NCBI GenBank assembly: GCA_903870555.1
Contig: CAIQDO010000360.1
Span: forward strand, 1 to 34,267
From: an uncultured Caulobacteraceae bacterium
GTDB taxonomy: Bacteria; Pseudomonadota; Alphaproteobacteria; Caulobacterales; Caulobacteraceae
Direction of reading: 5' to 3'
Length of the DNA: 34,267 nt
This document shows positions 14,934-24,134 of this stretch, piece by piece. Every line of letters starts with the position of its first letter. The stretch's first letter is position 1. A program made the position numbers and the translations under genes. The notes under the pieces were generated by a model. It was given only the letters and a program-made list of their open reading frames with translations, was not told where the DNA came from and did no database searches.

Positions 14934-16070
14934 AGGCGTCAGCGCCTGATCCAGGTCCGCGATCAGGTCGGCCGGATCCTCCAGGCCGATGCTCAGGCGG
15001 ATCATCGGACCGCCGAAATCCGGCGATACGAGGCGCGACGTGAACTGCGGGTCGCAGTTGAGCGCCAGGCTCTCGAAGCCGCCCCAGGAAAAGCCGAGGC
15101 CAAACAGCGTCAGGGCGTTGAGGAACGTTTCGGGCGACGGCGCCTTGTCCGGCGCAAGGGTGAAGGCGAACAGGCCGCCGGCCCCGGTGAAATCACGCGT
15201 CCAGAGGGCGTGGTCCGGCGACTGGGGCAGGGCGGGGTGGATCACCTGGCCGACGGCCGGATGGTCGGACAGCCACCGGGCCACCGCCCGCGCGCTGGCG
15301 TCGTGTCGGGCCAGGCGGGTCGGCAGGGTGCGCAGCCCGCGCAGCATCATATAGGCGTCTTCCGGCGACACGGCCCAGCCGAAGTCCAGCACGACGGCCT
15401 TCAGCGACTCGGCGACCTTGGCGTCGTTGGTCGCCACCGAGCCCATGAAAACGTCCGAATGGCCGCCGACATATTTCGTCAGGGACTGGACCGACAGGTC
15501 GACGCCATGGTCGAGAGGCCGGAAATACAGGCCCGCCGTCCAGGTGTTGTCGATCAGCGTCAGCACGCCGCGGGCCCGCGCCATGGCGGCGATGGCGGGG
15601 GCGTCGGGCATCTCGAAGCTGAGGGAGCCGGGGGTTTCCATCACGATCAGCCGGGTGCGCGGCGTCAGTCGCGACTCGATCTCGGCGGCTGTGGCGCGCG
15701 GCGGATAGTAGACGGTCGTCACGCCGAACCGGGCCAGCACCCGGTCGCAGAACCGGCGGGTCGGCTTGTAGATGGCGTCCGTAACCAGGATCTCGTCGCC
15801 CGCCGAAAGGACCGCCGTCAACGCCCCGGCCAGCGCCGCGACACCGGAGGGGAACAGCTTGACGGTCGCGGCGTGCTCAAGCGCCGCCAGGCCGGCGATC
15901 AGGGCCTCATGGGACGCCAGGCCTTCGCGGCCGTAGGTGACCGGGGCGTCATACAGGGCGGCGGCGTCCGGCAGCAGCACCGTCGAGCCCTTTTGGATCG
16001 GCGGGCCGACGGTCTTCAGCAGCGGTTCCTTCGCCCGCACCGTGTGCAGCAGGCCGGTGGCGTCGCTCAT
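14892..16070 (-). CDS. metC: Cystathionine beta-lyase
   Basis: MetC cleaves cystathionine to homocysteine, pyruvate and ammonia in methionine synthesis. The 392-residue product from ATG 16070 is a Cys/Met-metabolism PLP enzyme: PPIQKGSTVLLP near the start, VTYGREGLASHEAL, KLFPSGVAA, LIDNTWTAGLYFRPLDHGVDLSVQSLTKYVGGHSDVFMGS with the PLP lysine, then GFSWGGFESLAL and IRLSIGLEDPADLIADLDQAL. The start overlaps the sseA stop by 4 bases (ATGA). The last 13 residues, WRPRLDSNQQPSA, are encoded by the antisense of tRNA-Arg, so the natural family C-terminus is probably at or just before them. It is the last gene of the cysK-sseA-metC operon. Confidence 0.93.
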   Translation of the reverse strand: MSDATGLLHTVRAKEPLLKTVGPPIQKGSTVLLPDAAALYDAPVTYGREGLASHEALIAGLAALEHAATVKLFPSGVAALAGALTAVLSAGDEILVTDAIYKPTRRFCDRVLARFGVTTVYYPPRATAAEIESRLTPRTRLIVMETPGSLSFEMPDAPAIAAMARARGVLTLIDNTWTAGLYFRPLDHGVDLSVQSLTKYVGGHSDVFMGSVATNDAKVAESLKAVVLDFGWAVSPEDAYMMLRGLRTLPTRLARHDASARAVARWLSDHPAVGQVIHPALPQSPDHALWTRDFTGAGGLFAFTLAPDKAPSPETFLNALTLFGLGFSWGGFESLALNCDPQFTSRLVSPDFGGPMIRLSIGLEDPADLIADLDQALTPWRPRLDSNQQPSA

Positions 16071-16912
16071 GGCGCCGGATCGACCACCACCGGCGTATCG
16101 GCGCGGCCGCCCCATTCGGTCCAGGAGCCGTCGTAGACGGCGATGTCCCTGCGCCCGAGGCGGGCGAAGGCCAGGGCGATCACGGCGGCGCTGATGCCGG
16201 AGCCGCAGGTGGCGACGATCGGCGCGGCCAGGTCGACGCCGGCGTCTTCGAAGGTGGTGCGCAGCGCGGCCAGACGCGCCAGGCCGCCGTCGACGATCAG
16301 GCTGGCGTAGGGCACGTTCAGCGCCCCGGGCATGTGGCCGGCGCGGACGCCCGGCCGGGGCTCGGGGGCGGCGCCGCGGAAGCGGGGGGCGGGGCGCGCG
16401 TCGATGATCGTCGACGAGCCGGTTTTCACAGTTTCGACCATCTCGGCCAGATCCCGCACGAGCTCGGCGACGGGATGCGCCTTGAATTCCCCATGCTCGG
16501 CCTCGCGCCAGCCGGTCTCGACGGGGTGACCTTCCTCGACCCAGCGCGGCAGGCCGCCGTCCAGGACATAGACCGCCTCATGCCCCATGGCCCGCAGCGC
16601 CCACCACACCCGCGGCGCGGAGAAGATGCCGATCGAGTCGTAGACCACGACCACCGAGTCGGGGTTCACGCCCAGGCGGCGCACGGCGGTCGCGAAATCC
16701 GTCGGTTCCGGCAACATGTGGGGCAGGGGATTGGCGTGATCGCTAACGGCGTCGATGTCGAAGCGCATGGCTCCGGGGATATGGGCCAGGGCGTATTCCG
16801 CGTTCGGATCCCGCGGGGTGCCGGGCATGAACCAGCTCGCGTCGAGGATACGGATGGATGGGTCTTCCAGCCGGTCGGCAAGCCAGGCGGTGGAAACCAG
16901 GGGGTCGCTCAT
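16067..16912 (-). CDS. sseA: 3-mercaptopyruvate sulfurtransferase (double rhodanese)
   Basis: SseA moves sulfur from 3-mercaptopyruvate to thiol or cyanide acceptors. The 281-residue product from ATG 16912 has two rhodanese domains. The N-terminal one is inactive in the usual way (ILDASWFMPGTPRDPNAEYALAHIPGAMRFDIDAVSD). The C-terminal one carries IIDARPAPRFRG and VATCGSGISAAVIAL, with the catalytic cysteine in a CGSG loop as in mercaptopyruvate-type enzymes rather than the charged CRxGx(R/T) loop of thiosulfate sulfurtransferases. The ATG overlaps the cysK stop by one base (TGATG); the track start at 16924 adds four residues and a longer overlap. It lies between cysK and metC, so it serves cysteine and sulfur handling. 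Confidence 0.92.
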   Translation of the reverse strand: MSDPLVSTAWLADRLEDPSIRILDASWFMPGTPRDPNAEYALAHIPGAMRFDIDAVSDHANPLPHMLPEPTDFATAVRRLGVNPDSVVVVYDSIGIFSAPRVWWALRAMGHEAVYVLDGGLPRWVEEGHPVETGWREAEHGEFKAHPVAELVRDLAEMVETVKTGSSTIIDARPAPRFRGAAPEPRPGVRAGHMPGALNVPYASLIVDGGLARLAALRTTFEDAGVDLAAPIVATCGSGISAAVIALAFARLGRRDIAVYDGSWTEWGGRADTPVVVDPAP

Positions 16913-17922
16913 CAGGTCAGCCATGGCGGGGAGGGAAGTCCCCGCTCCTTCAGGAATTGGGGGTTGAACAGTTTGCTTTGGTAGCGGGAGCCGTGATCGC
17001 AGAGAATCGTCACGATGGTGTGCCCGGGGCCGAGGTCGCGCGCCAGACGAACGGCGCCGGCCACATTGATCCCCGTGGAGCCGCCCATGACAAGGCCTTC
17101 CTCCATGGCGAGTTGGTAGATCGTTTCCAGCATCGTCTGATCGTCGATGCGGTAGGGCCGGTCGACCTTAAGGCCCTTGAGATTGGCGGTGATCCGTCCC
17201 TGGCCGATGCCCTCGCTGATCGAGGTCCCTTCGGCGCGCAGCTCACCATGACTGTACCACTCATACAGCGAGGCGCCGAACGGGTCGGCCAGTCCGATCG
17301 TCACACCGGGCTTGCGCGCCCGCAACGCTTCCGCGACCCCCGCCAGGGTCCCGCCGGACCCGACGGCGCAGATGAATCCATCGACCTCGCCGCCCGTCTG
17401 GTCCCAGATTTCCGGACCGGTGGTCTCCACATGCGCCTGGCGGTTGGCGACGTTGTCGAACTGGTTGGCCCAGATCGCGCCACCCGGCTCGCTCGTCGCC
17501 AAGGTCTCGGCCAGTCGTCCGGAATAGCGAACATAGTTGTTGGGGTTCGAATAGGGAGCGGCGTCGACTTCGACCAGGGTGGCGCCCATCAACCGGATGG
17601 CGTCCTTCTTTTCCTGGCTCTGGGTCCGCGGAATGACGATCGTCGTCTGGTAGCCAAGGGCCGAGGCGACCATCGCCAGCCCGATGCCGGTGTTGCCGGC
17701 GGTCCCCTCGACGATCCGGCCGCCCGGCCTCAGCAGGCCGCGACGTTCGGCGTCACGAACGATAAAGAGCGCCGCGCGGTCCTTGACCGAAGCGCCGGGA
17801 TTCATGAATTCGGCCTTGCCCAGGATCTCGCAGCCGGTGGCCTCGCTGGCGCGCCGCAGACGGATCAGGGGTGTGCCGCCAATGGCCTCGACGACCCCGG
17901 CGCGGATGGACCTGTTCATCAT
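16912..17922 (-). CDS. cysK: Cysteine synthase family protein (O-acetylserine sulfhydrylase)
   Basis: This PLP enzyme of fold type II makes cysteine from O-acetylserine and sulfide. The 336-residue product has VVEAIGGTPLIRLRR, FMNPGASVKDRAALFI with the PLP lysine K47, the substrate loop EGTAGNTGIGLA, CAVGSGGTLAGVAEAL for phosphate binding, and GGSTGINVAGA. The loop reads TAGNTG instead of the TSGNTG of E. coli CysK, and an insert PYSNPNNYVRYSGRLAE is present. That marks a distinct clade usually annotated as cysteine synthase A. The start may be the second of two tandem ATGs (17919). A GAAGGAAGGG ribosome site follows a hairpin just upstream. It is the first gene of cysK-sseA-metC. Confidence 0.9.
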   Translation of the reverse strand: MMNRSIRAGVVEAIGGTPLIRLRRASEATGCEILGKAEFMNPGASVKDRAALFIVRDAERRGLLRPGGRIVEGTAGNTGIGLAMVASALGYQTTIVIPRTQSQEKKDAIRLMGATLVEVDAAPYSNPNNYVRYSGRLAETLATSEPGGAIWANQFDNVANRQAHVETTGPEIWDQTGGEVDGFICAVGSGGTLAGVAEALRARKPGVTIGLADPFGASLYEWYSHGELRAEGTSISEGIGQGRITANLKGLKVDRPYRIDDQTMLETIYQLAMEEGLVMGGSTGINVAGAVRLARDLGPGHTIVTILCDHGSRYQSKLFNPQFLKERGLPSPPWLT

Positions 17923-17932
17923 TCACCCTTCC

Positions 17933-17950
17933 TTCGCCAGCCTTGGCGAA
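17933..17950 (-). promoter_or_regulatory. Hairpin abutting the cysK ribosome-binding site
   Basis: On the minus strand TTCGCCA-AGGC-TGGCGAA is a perfect 7-bp stem with a 4-base loop. Its 3' arm runs directly into GGAAGGGTGATG, the cysK Shine-Dalgarno and start. It lies in the 54-base gap after cfa. There is no T-run, so a translational or attenuation role is as likely as termination. Confidence 0.4.
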
Positions 17951-17976
17951 AGACGCAAGGGCAAAGCGCAAAGGGA

Positions 17977-19272
17977 TCAGGCGCGGCCGAGGCTGAGCTG
18001 AACCACGTTGGTCCTTTCGGTGCGAAAGGCCGCCTCGCAGTAGCGCAGATAGAATGTCCACAGCCGGCGGAACCGGTCGTCGAAGCCCAGGGTCTTGATC
18101 TCGCTCCAGGCCGCCTCGAAGCTGACGGCCCACTCCGCCAGCGTGTCGGCGTAGTCCCGGCCAAAACGGCTGATGGTGTTCCACTCCAGGCCAGCGCGGG
18201 AGGTCTCCTCGCGCAGACGCCGTTCGCTGGGCAGCATCCCGCCAGGGAAAATATATTTGCGCATGAAGTCGGATCGCGAACGATAGACGTCGAACAGCTC
18301 GTCGCGGATGGTGATGATCTGCAGGCCGGCGCGGCCCCCGGGCGCCAGCACATCCCGGACCTTGCCGAAATAGGCGGGCCAGTAGGACTCGCCCACCGCC
18401 TCGAACATCTCGATCGACGCCACCCGGTCGAACCGGCCTTCGACGTCGCGATAGTCGATCAGGCGGATGTCGGCCCTTTCCGCCAGGCCGAGGTCGAACA
18501 GGCGCTTGCGGGCGAAGTCATATTGCGACGGCGAAATGGTCACACCGGTCACCTTCGCGCCGACTTCCTTGGCGGCGAACTCGGCGAATCCCCCCCAGCC
18601 GCAGCCGATCTCAAGGACATGGTGGTCGGGACGCAGGTCGATCTGCCGGGCCAGGGTGAGGTATTTGTTGCGCTGGGCCTGGACCAGAGGTTGGCCCGGC
18701 GTTTCATATCGCGCCGCCGAATAGGTCATCGAGGGGTCGAGCCAACGCTCGTAGAAGGCGTTGCCAAGGTCGTAGTGGGCGTAGATGTTCCGCCGAGAGC
18801 CCGCCCGGGAGTTGTGGTTGAACAGGTGAGCCAGGAAGTTGACGGCTCTCATGATCGGGTTGCCGACCACCAGCTTTTCCAGGCGGTCGAAGTTGGCCGT
18901 GAAGGCCTCGAGCAGCGCCGCCAGGTCCGGCGTATCCCATTCTCCGGCCATGTAGCCTTCGCCGAAACCGATGTCGGCGGACGCCAGCACCCGAGAGACG
19001 AACTTGAAGTCCCGAATCACCAGCCGGGCTTCAGGGCCGGGGGTGCGCCCATCGATACGGAGTTCCCGCCCGGAGGGCAGGACGAAGGTGAGGGATCCAT
19101 GGTCCCAGTTGCGCCGCGAAATCGCCACCGCCGTGCGGAACGCCGCGGGCGCCGCGCGCAGCTCCGGGTCGTTCAGGCTGATCTCTCCGGGCGCGGCGGT
19201 CGTCGTCGCCGGTCGCCAGAGGCCGCCATGGGGGTCCGGGCGGTTAGCCGTGAGATTGTCTGCGGTGGTCAT
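17977..19272 (-). CDS. cfa: Cyclopropane-fatty-acyl-phospholipid synthase
   Basis: The enzyme adds a methylene from S-adenosylmethionine to unsaturated acyl chains of membrane phospholipids, commonly as a stationary-phase or acid-stress response. The 431-residue product has an N-terminal lipid-binding part (GFGEGYMAGEWDTPDLAALLEAF), the HYDLGNAFYERWLDPSMTYSAARY signature, and the SAM-binding VLEIGCGWGGFAEFAA. The C-terminal part holds SIEMFEAVGESYWPAYF and DFMRKYIFPGGMLPS. Its ATG overlaps the phrB stop by 4 bases, so the two are coupled. In related genomes a Cfa-like gene often sits with light-stress genes; here only photolyase accompanies it. Confidence 0.94.
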   Translation of the reverse strand: MTTADNLTANRPDPHGGLWRPATTTAAPGEISLNDPELRAAPAAFRTAVAISRRNWDHGSLTFVLPSGRELRIDGRTPGPEARLVIRDFKFVSRVLASADIGFGEGYMAGEWDTPDLAALLEAFTANFDRLEKLVVGNPIMRAVNFLAHLFNHNSRAGSRRNIYAHYDLGNAFYERWLDPSMTYSAARYETPGQPLVQAQRNKYLTLARQIDLRPDHHVLEIGCGWGGFAEFAAKEVGAKVTGVTISPSQYDFARKRLFDLGLAERADIRLIDYRDVEGRFDRVASIEMFEAVGESYWPAYFGKVRDVLAPGGRAGLQIITIRDELFDVYRSRSDFMRKYIFPGGMLPSERRLREETSRAGLEWNTISRFGRDYADTLAEWAVSFEAAWSEIKTLGFDDRFRRLWTFYLRYCEAAFRTERTNVVQLSLGRA

Positions 19273-20684
19273 CGAACCCTTTCATAGGCGGCCAAAGCCC
19301 GTTCACGGGCGTCGGAATGGTTGACGATCGGCCGAGGATAGGCCGATCCGCCCGGCACGCCCTGATCGGCGCGCCAGGGTTGCTGAATCCGCGACGTCGC
19401 CGCCCCGGTCAGTTCGGGCAGCCAACGGCGAACATAGTCTCCCTCGGGATCGAACTTCTCGCCCTGCAACACGGGGTTGAAGACCCGGTAATAGGGCGCC
19501 GCGTCGGCGCCGGAACCGGCCACCCACTGCCAATTGGCGATGTTATTGGCAAGGTCGGCATCCACCAGAGTATCCCAGAACCACGCTTCGCCAATGCGCC
19601 AGTCTATCATCAGATCCTTCACCAGGAACGAGGCGACGATCATCCGGACCCGGTTGTGCATCCATCCCGTGGACCACAGCTGTCGCATGCCGGCGTCGAC
19701 GATGGGAAAGCCGGTTCTCCCGCGCTTCCAGGCCTCCAGACCTTCCGCATCCTCCAGCCAACCCATGGCGTCGAACCGGCTGTCGAAACTGGCCCGCGCC
19801 ATTCGTGGAAAGTGGAACAGCAACTGGTGATTGAAGTCCCGCCACCCAAGTTGACGAAGGTACCCCTCGACCTGACCCGTGTCGATCTCGCCCGTGGCCA
19901 GCCGATCCTGCGCCGCCGCCCAGACCTGTCGCGGACCGATCTCGCCGAAGTGCAGATACGGCGACAGGCGTGAGACGCCGTCTCGCCCGGGGATGTCGCG
20001 GCCGGTCAGGTAGCCATTGGCCGGACCATCCAGGAATGTCTTGAGTGTGGCCCAGGCGCCCGCCTCGCCCGGACGCCACATCCCGAATCCTGTCGACCAG
20101 TCCGGCGCCGTCGGATGAAGGTCCCACGCATCGACGGCGTCCGTGACCGGCGCCCGAGCCGGCGCGGTGATCGTGGTGACACGCCCTTGAGCGCGTTGTG
20201 CTTCGGCCTTCGATCGGGCCGCCCGCCAATAGGGCGTGAACACGCGGTAGGGACCGCCGGCCAGGGTGGTCACGTCCCAGGGCTCGTTCAGCAGTCCGGC
20301 GTTGAAGTCGCGACAGGCTACGCCGCCGGCTTCCAGGCTCGTCCGCAGGTCCTGGTCCCGATCCACGCTCGGCCGATCGTAAAGCCGGTTCCAGTAGACG
20401 CCGCGGGCGCCGGTCTCGGCGACCACCTGGCGGACGACGGCGCTCGCCGGGCCCTTGCGCAGCGTCAGCCGCCCGCCCGCGCGTTCGACGTCCGCCGCCA
20501 GCGCGCGCAGCGACTTGTCCAGCCACCACCGGGACGCGGCGCCCAGCGGTCGAACGCGGGGATCCTCATCCAGGATGTAGAGGATCACCACGGGCCCCTC
20601 GGCGCAGGCCGCCGCCAGCGCGGGATTGTCGGCGAGCCTGAGATCGTTCCTGAGCCAGACCACCACCGGCGCGGGCATTGTCAT
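19269..20684 (-). CDS. phrB: Deoxyribodipyrimidine photolyase
   Basis: Photolyase uses blue light and reduced FAD to split cyclobutane pyrimidine dimers. From ATG 20684 the product is 471 residues. VVVWLRNDLRLADNPAL opens the antenna-binding domain. The FAD-binding domain has LSPYLHFGEIGPRQVW, GRTGFPIVDAGMRQLWSTGWMHNRVRMIVASFLVKDL, and WFWDTLVDADLANNIANWQWVAGSGADAAPYYRVFNP. The C-terminus YPRPIVNHSDARERALAAY is normal. Starts at 20720 or 20786 would add unlikely residues; ATG 20678 is also possible. It is the first gene of the phrB-cfa pair and diverges from kdsA. Confidence 0.95.
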   Translation of the reverse strand: MTMPAPVVVWLRNDLRLADNPALAAACAEGPVVILYILDEDPRVRPLGAASRWWLDKSLRALAADVERAGGRLTLRKGPASAVVRQVVAETGARGVYWNRLYDRPSVDRDQDLRTSLEAGGVACRDFNAGLLNEPWDVTTLAGGPYRVFTPYWRAARSKAEAQRAQGRVTTITAPARAPVTDAVDAWDLHPTAPDWSTGFGMWRPGEAGAWATLKTFLDGPANGYLTGRDIPGRDGVSRLSPYLHFGEIGPRQVWAAAQDRLATGEIDTGQVEGYLRQLGWRDFNHQLLFHFPRMARASFDSRFDAMGWLEDAEGLEAWKRGRTGFPIVDAGMRQLWSTGWMHNRVRMIVASFLVKDLMIDWRIGEAWFWDTLVDADLANNIANWQWVAGSGADAAPYYRVFNPVLQGEKFDPEGDYVRRWLPELTGAATSRIQQPWRADQGVPGGSAYPRPIVNHSDARERALAAYERVR

Positions 20685-20785
20685 CGGCGCTGTTTCCCGG
20701 CGGAGCGGCTCTCGGGGCATGGCGCCCACCTTGAATTGTCTTGTACGTCGGTTCAGGACGACCGGATCAAGGAGACTGCCACCCA

Positions 20786-21640
20786 ATGGATCCGAACGCC
20801 GTCATCGAGATATCGAGGGCGAATGGCCGGCCGGTGCGGATCGGCAACGCCGAACGGCTGACGATCATCGCCGGCCCCTGTCAGATGGAGAGTCGTCAGC
20901 ACGCGCTGGAAACGGCCCACGCCCTGTCCGAAATCGCCCGCCGTCTGGACATTGGCCTGATCTACAAGTCCTCCTTCGACAAGGCCAACCGCACCTCCGC
21001 CGCCGGCGCGCGCGGATTGGGCCTCGCCGCCGCCCTGCCGATTTTCGCGGAGATTCGCGAGGCGACGGGCCTGCCCACCCTGACCGACGTTCATGAGGCC
21101 GCCCATTGCGCCGTCGTCGCCGAAGCGGTCGACGTGCTGCAGATTCCCGCTTTTCTCTGCCGACAGACCGACCTGATCGTGGCGGCGGCCCGGACCGGCG
21201 CGGCGCTCAACATCAAGAAGGGCCAGTTCCTGGCGCCATGGGACATGGTCAACGTCATCGCCAAGGCGCTCGGCGCCGGCAATCCCAATGTCATGGCCTG
21301 CGAACGGGGTGTGTCCTTCGGCTACAACATGCTGGTGTCCGATATGCGCGCCCTGCCGATCATGGCGGAGATGGGCTGCCCGGTGGTGTTCGACGCCACC
21401 CATTCGGTGATGCAACCCGGTGGCCAGGGCGATCGATCCGGCGGCCAAAGGGAGTTTGTGCCCGTGCTGGCCCGGGCTGCTGTCGCCGTCGGCGTCGCGG
21501 CGGTGTTCCTCGAAACCCATGAGGACCCCGACCGCGCCCCATCCGACGGGCCCAACATGGTGCCCATCGCCAGCCTTGAAGCGCTTCTGAGCGAACTTCT
21601 GGACTTCGACGCCCTGGCCAAGCGCAGGGCCGCGCCGTGA
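20786..21640 (+). CDS. kdsA: 3-deoxy-8-phosphooctulonate synthase
   Basis: KdsA condenses phosphoenolpyruvate with arabinose 5-phosphate to Kdo 8-phosphate for the LPS inner core. The 284-residue product has [63 protein letters not shown] and [27 protein letters not shown]. The cysteine in GPCQMES is the residue that marks the metal-dependent class; E. coli KdsA has asparagine there. AAGGAGA lies about 11 bases before the ATG. The track start at 20741 is rejected because it removes this ribosome site. hldE follows with a 4-base overlap, so the Kdo and heptose branches are expressed together. Confidence 0.95.
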   Translation: MDPNAVIEISRANGRPVRIGNAERLTIIAGPCQMESRQHALETAHALSEIARRLDIGLIYKSSFDKANRTSAAGARGLGLAAALPIFAEIREATGLPTLTDVHEAAHCAVVAEAVDVLQIPAFLCRQTDLIVAAARTGAALNIKKGQFLAPWDMVNVIAKALGAGNPNVMACERGVSFGYNMLVSDMRALPIMAEMGCPVVFDATHSVMQPGGQGDRSGGQREFVPVLARAAVAVGVAAVFLETHEDPDRAPSDGPNMVPIASLEALLSELLDFDALAKRRAAP

Positions 21641-23109
21641 GTCTGGGTCTCGCCACGCTCGAAGCCCTCCTCGGCCGCCTCGCCGGCCTGCGGGTGGTGA
21701 CGATCGGCGATGTGATGGTCGATCGGTTCGTCTATGGCGATGTCCATCGCGTCTCGCCCGAGGCGCCGATTCCCATCCTGGCGCGGACTCACCAGACGGT
21801 GATGCTCGGCGGCTGCGGCAACGTCGCCCGTAACGTCGCCGCCCTGGGCGGACGAGCGGTTCTTATCGGCGTGATCGGTCGCGACGCGCCGGGTGAGGAG
21901 GCGCGGGCGCTGGTGGCGCGGGAGCCGGACATCGAGGATGGCCTCGTCCTGGACAGCCGCCGCCCCACGAGCCTGAAGATGCGTTTCGTTTCGGCCGGCC
22001 AGCAGTTGTTGCGGGTCGACGATGAGGTGGCGGCGCCCGTCGCGGGCGATGTTGAAACGGCCCTGGTCGCTGCGGTGGCGAGGGCGGCCGTTGGCGCCGG
22101 GGCGATCCTGCTGTCGGACTACGGCAAGGGCGTGGTGACCGCCGGCGTGATTTCCGCCTGCCTCGCCGCGGCCCGGGCCACGGGCGCCGTCCTGGTGGTC
22201 GATTCCAAGGCTCGCGGCTTCGCCCACTACGGCCCCGTCGACGTGGTGAAGCCGAACGCCGCGGAACTGGCCCGGGCCACGGACCTGCCCACGGACACCG
22301 ACGCCCAGATCGAAATGGCCTTGGCCAGGGCCCTGGCGAGCTGCGAGGCGGGGGCGATCCTGGTGACCCGCGCGGCCCGGGGGATGTCGCTCGCGGTTCG
22401 CGGAGAGCCGGTTCGCCACTGTGTCCGACCGCCGCCGGAGGTGTTCGACACATCGGGCGCCGGCGATACCGCGCTCGCGGCGCTCGGCATTGCCCTTGCG
22501 GCCGGCGCACCGATCGACCAGGCGGTCGGCCTGGCCCTGATCGCCTCCGGCGTGGTGGTCGAAAAGGCGGGCACGGCGACGGCGGGCCCGGAGGAGGTGA
22601 TCGAGGCCGAAGCCGCGCTCGAACGGACGCCGCTGGACGCCAAGATCGCGTCGGCGTCGCGAATGGCGCGGGTGGCGCGTCGCTGGCGGGAGAAGGGCCT
22701 TCGGGTCGGCTTCACCAACGGCTGTTTCGACATCCTCCATCCGGGCCACATCGCCTATCTCACCCAGGCCCGGGCCTGGTGCGACCGGCTGATCGTCGGC
22801 CTGAACACCGACGACTCCATTCGCCGCCTGAAGGGTGACGGCCGGCCGGTCAATGGGCTCGAGGCCCGGGCCCGCGTCCTGGCAGGGCTGGCCGCGGTGG
22901 ATCTGGTGACGCCGTTCGCCGAGGACACGCCGCTGGCGCTGATCGAAGCGGCCCGGCCTGACCTGCTGGTCAAGGGCGCCGACTACGCCCTCGACGCCGT
23001 GGTCGGTCATGATCTGGTGACGGGGTGGGGCGGAGAGGTGCGCTTGGCGAGTTTTCTTGAAGGGCATTCCACGACGGCGACCCTTCGGCGCCTCGCGGGG
23101 CAGGATTGA
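21637..23109 (+). CDS. hldE: Bifunctional heptose-7-phosphate kinase / heptose-1-phosphate adenylyltransferase
   Basis: HldE carries out two steps toward ADP-glycero-manno-heptose for LPS. The 490-residue product begins with GTG overlapping the kdsA stop. Residues 1 to about 325 are a ribokinase-type domain ([55 protein letters not shown] with the catalytic Asp). Residues 350-490 are a nucleotidyltransferase ([19 protein letters not shown], with HxGH at 368-371, [28 protein letters not shown]). Both domains look intact. hldD follows within 5 bases, and the phosphatase step (GmhB) is not in the window. Confidence 0.95.
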   Translation: MSLGLATLEALLGRLAGLRVVTIGDVMVDRFVYGDVHRVSPEAPIPILARTHQTVMLGGCGNVARNVAALGGRAVLIGVIGRDAPGEEARALVAREPDIEDGLVLDSRRPTSLKMRFVSAGQQLLRVDDEVAAPVAGDVETALVAAVARAAVGAGAILLSDYGKGVVTAGVISACLAAARATGAVLVVDSKARGFAHYGPVDVVKPNAAELARATDLPTDTDAQIEMALARALASCEAGAILVTRAARGMSLAVRGEPVRHCVRPPPEVFDTSGAGDTALAALGIALAAGAPIDQAVGLALIASGVVVEKAGTATAGPEEVIEAEAALERTPLDAKIASASRMARVARRWREKGLRVGFTNGCFDILHPGHIAYLTQARAWCDRLIVGLNTDDSIRRLKGDGRPVNGLEARARVLAGLAAVDLVTPFAEDTPLALIEAARPDLLVKGADYALDAVVGHDLVTGWGGEVRLASFLEGHSTTATLRRLAGQD

Positions 23110-23114
23110 CGACG

Positions 23115-24116
23115 ATGACGCGACGGACCGTTCTGGTCACCGGCGGCGCCGGGTTCATCGGCTCCAATATCGTCGCGCGCCTGGTCGAGGACGGCGGCGT
23201 CGACGTCGTGGTCTGTGATCGGCTGCGCGAGGCGGCCACCGGCAAATGGCGCAATCTCGCCAAGCACGCGATCGCCGACTTCATCGCACCCGACGCGCTG
23301 TTCGCCTGGCTGGCCGATCGCGGCCGGAGCGTCGAACTCGTCGTCCATATGGGCGCGATTTCCTCCACCCTTGAGGTCGACGCCGACAAGATCCTCGCCA
23401 ATAATTTCGGCCTGTCCCGCGATCTGTTCCGGTGGTGCGCGGAAAACGGCGCCCGGTTCATCTACGCCTCCTCCGCGGCCACCTACGGCGACGGCGCCCG
23501 AGGATTCGATGACGCCGACGACCTGACGAGCCTCATGGCCCTGCGACCGCTCAACGCCTATGGCTGGTCGAAGGCCCTGTTCGACATCTTCGCGGTTCGT
23601 CAGGCCGCTCTCGGCCAGGCGCCGCCAGGCTGGACGGGCCTGAAGTTCTTCAACGTCTATGGTCCAAACGAGGGTCACAAGGGGCCGATGAAGTCGGTGA
23701 TCGCCCAGATCTGGCCGAAAGTGGCTTCCGGCCAGACCGTCGAACTGTTCCGTTCCCACCGTCCGGACTACGAGGATGGCGGGCAGATGCGGGATTTCGT
23801 CTATGTGCGGGACGTCGCCGACTGCGTCGCCTGGATGGCCGGCGGCCCGCCGATCGACGGCATCTTCAACCTGGGGTCCGGCACGGCGCGGTCCTTCGCC
23901 GACCTCGCGCGGGCTGTGTTCGTTGCGTCCGGGCGGGCGCCCTCGATCGCCTATGTCGACATGCCTGAAGCCATGCGCGGCGCCTATCAATACCATACCG
24001 AGGCGCCGATGGGCCGCCTTCGGGCCGCGGGTTGGGACAGGCCCTCGACATCGCTCGAGGCAGGCGTCGGCGACTATGTCGCGGGATTTCTGGCGCGGCC
24101 GGACCCCTATCGCTGA
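23115..24116 (+). CDS. hldD: ADP-L-glycero-D-manno-heptose 6-epimerase
   Basis: HldD inverts C6 of ADP-heptose, giving the form used by inner-core heptosyltransferases. The 333-residue product from ATG 23115 is an extended short-chain dehydrogenase: VLVTGGAGFIGSNIVARL for NAD(P), IYASSAATYGDGARGFDD, and NAYGWSKALFDIF with the YxxxK pair Y149/K153. The family-specific FFNVYGPNEGHKGPMKSV is also present. The TTG at 23106 in the track would overlap hldE; the ATG is preferred. It completes the kdsA-hldE-hldD set. Confidence 0.95.
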   Translation: MTRRTVLVTGGAGFIGSNIVARLVEDGGVDVVVCDRLREAATGKWRNLAKHAIADFIAPDALFAWLADRGRSVELVVHMGAISSTLEVDADKILANNFGLSRDLFRWCAENGARFIYASSAATYGDGARGFDDADDLTSLMALRPLNAYGWSKALFDIFAVRQAALGQAPPGWTGLKFFNVYGPNEGHKGPMKSVIAQIWPKVASGQTVELFRSHRPDYEDGGQMRDFVYVRDVADCVAWMAGGPPIDGIFNLGSGTARSFADLARAVFVASGRAPSIAYVDMPEAMRGAYQYHTEAPMGRLRAAGWDRPSTSLEAGVGDYVAGFLARPDPYR

Positions 24117-24134
24117 CGACAACGGACCAGAGCC

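Noticed and set aside
14749-14934. Minus-strand ORF MATPAGLEPATVRLEGGCSIRLSYGVE
   Set aside because: It is an antisense reading of tRNA-Arg in another frame, a common artefact.
16858-19287. 809-residue plus-strand ORF across cysK and cfa
   Set aside because: It is a high-GC shadow; both strands cannot code there and cysK and cfa have intact family motifs.
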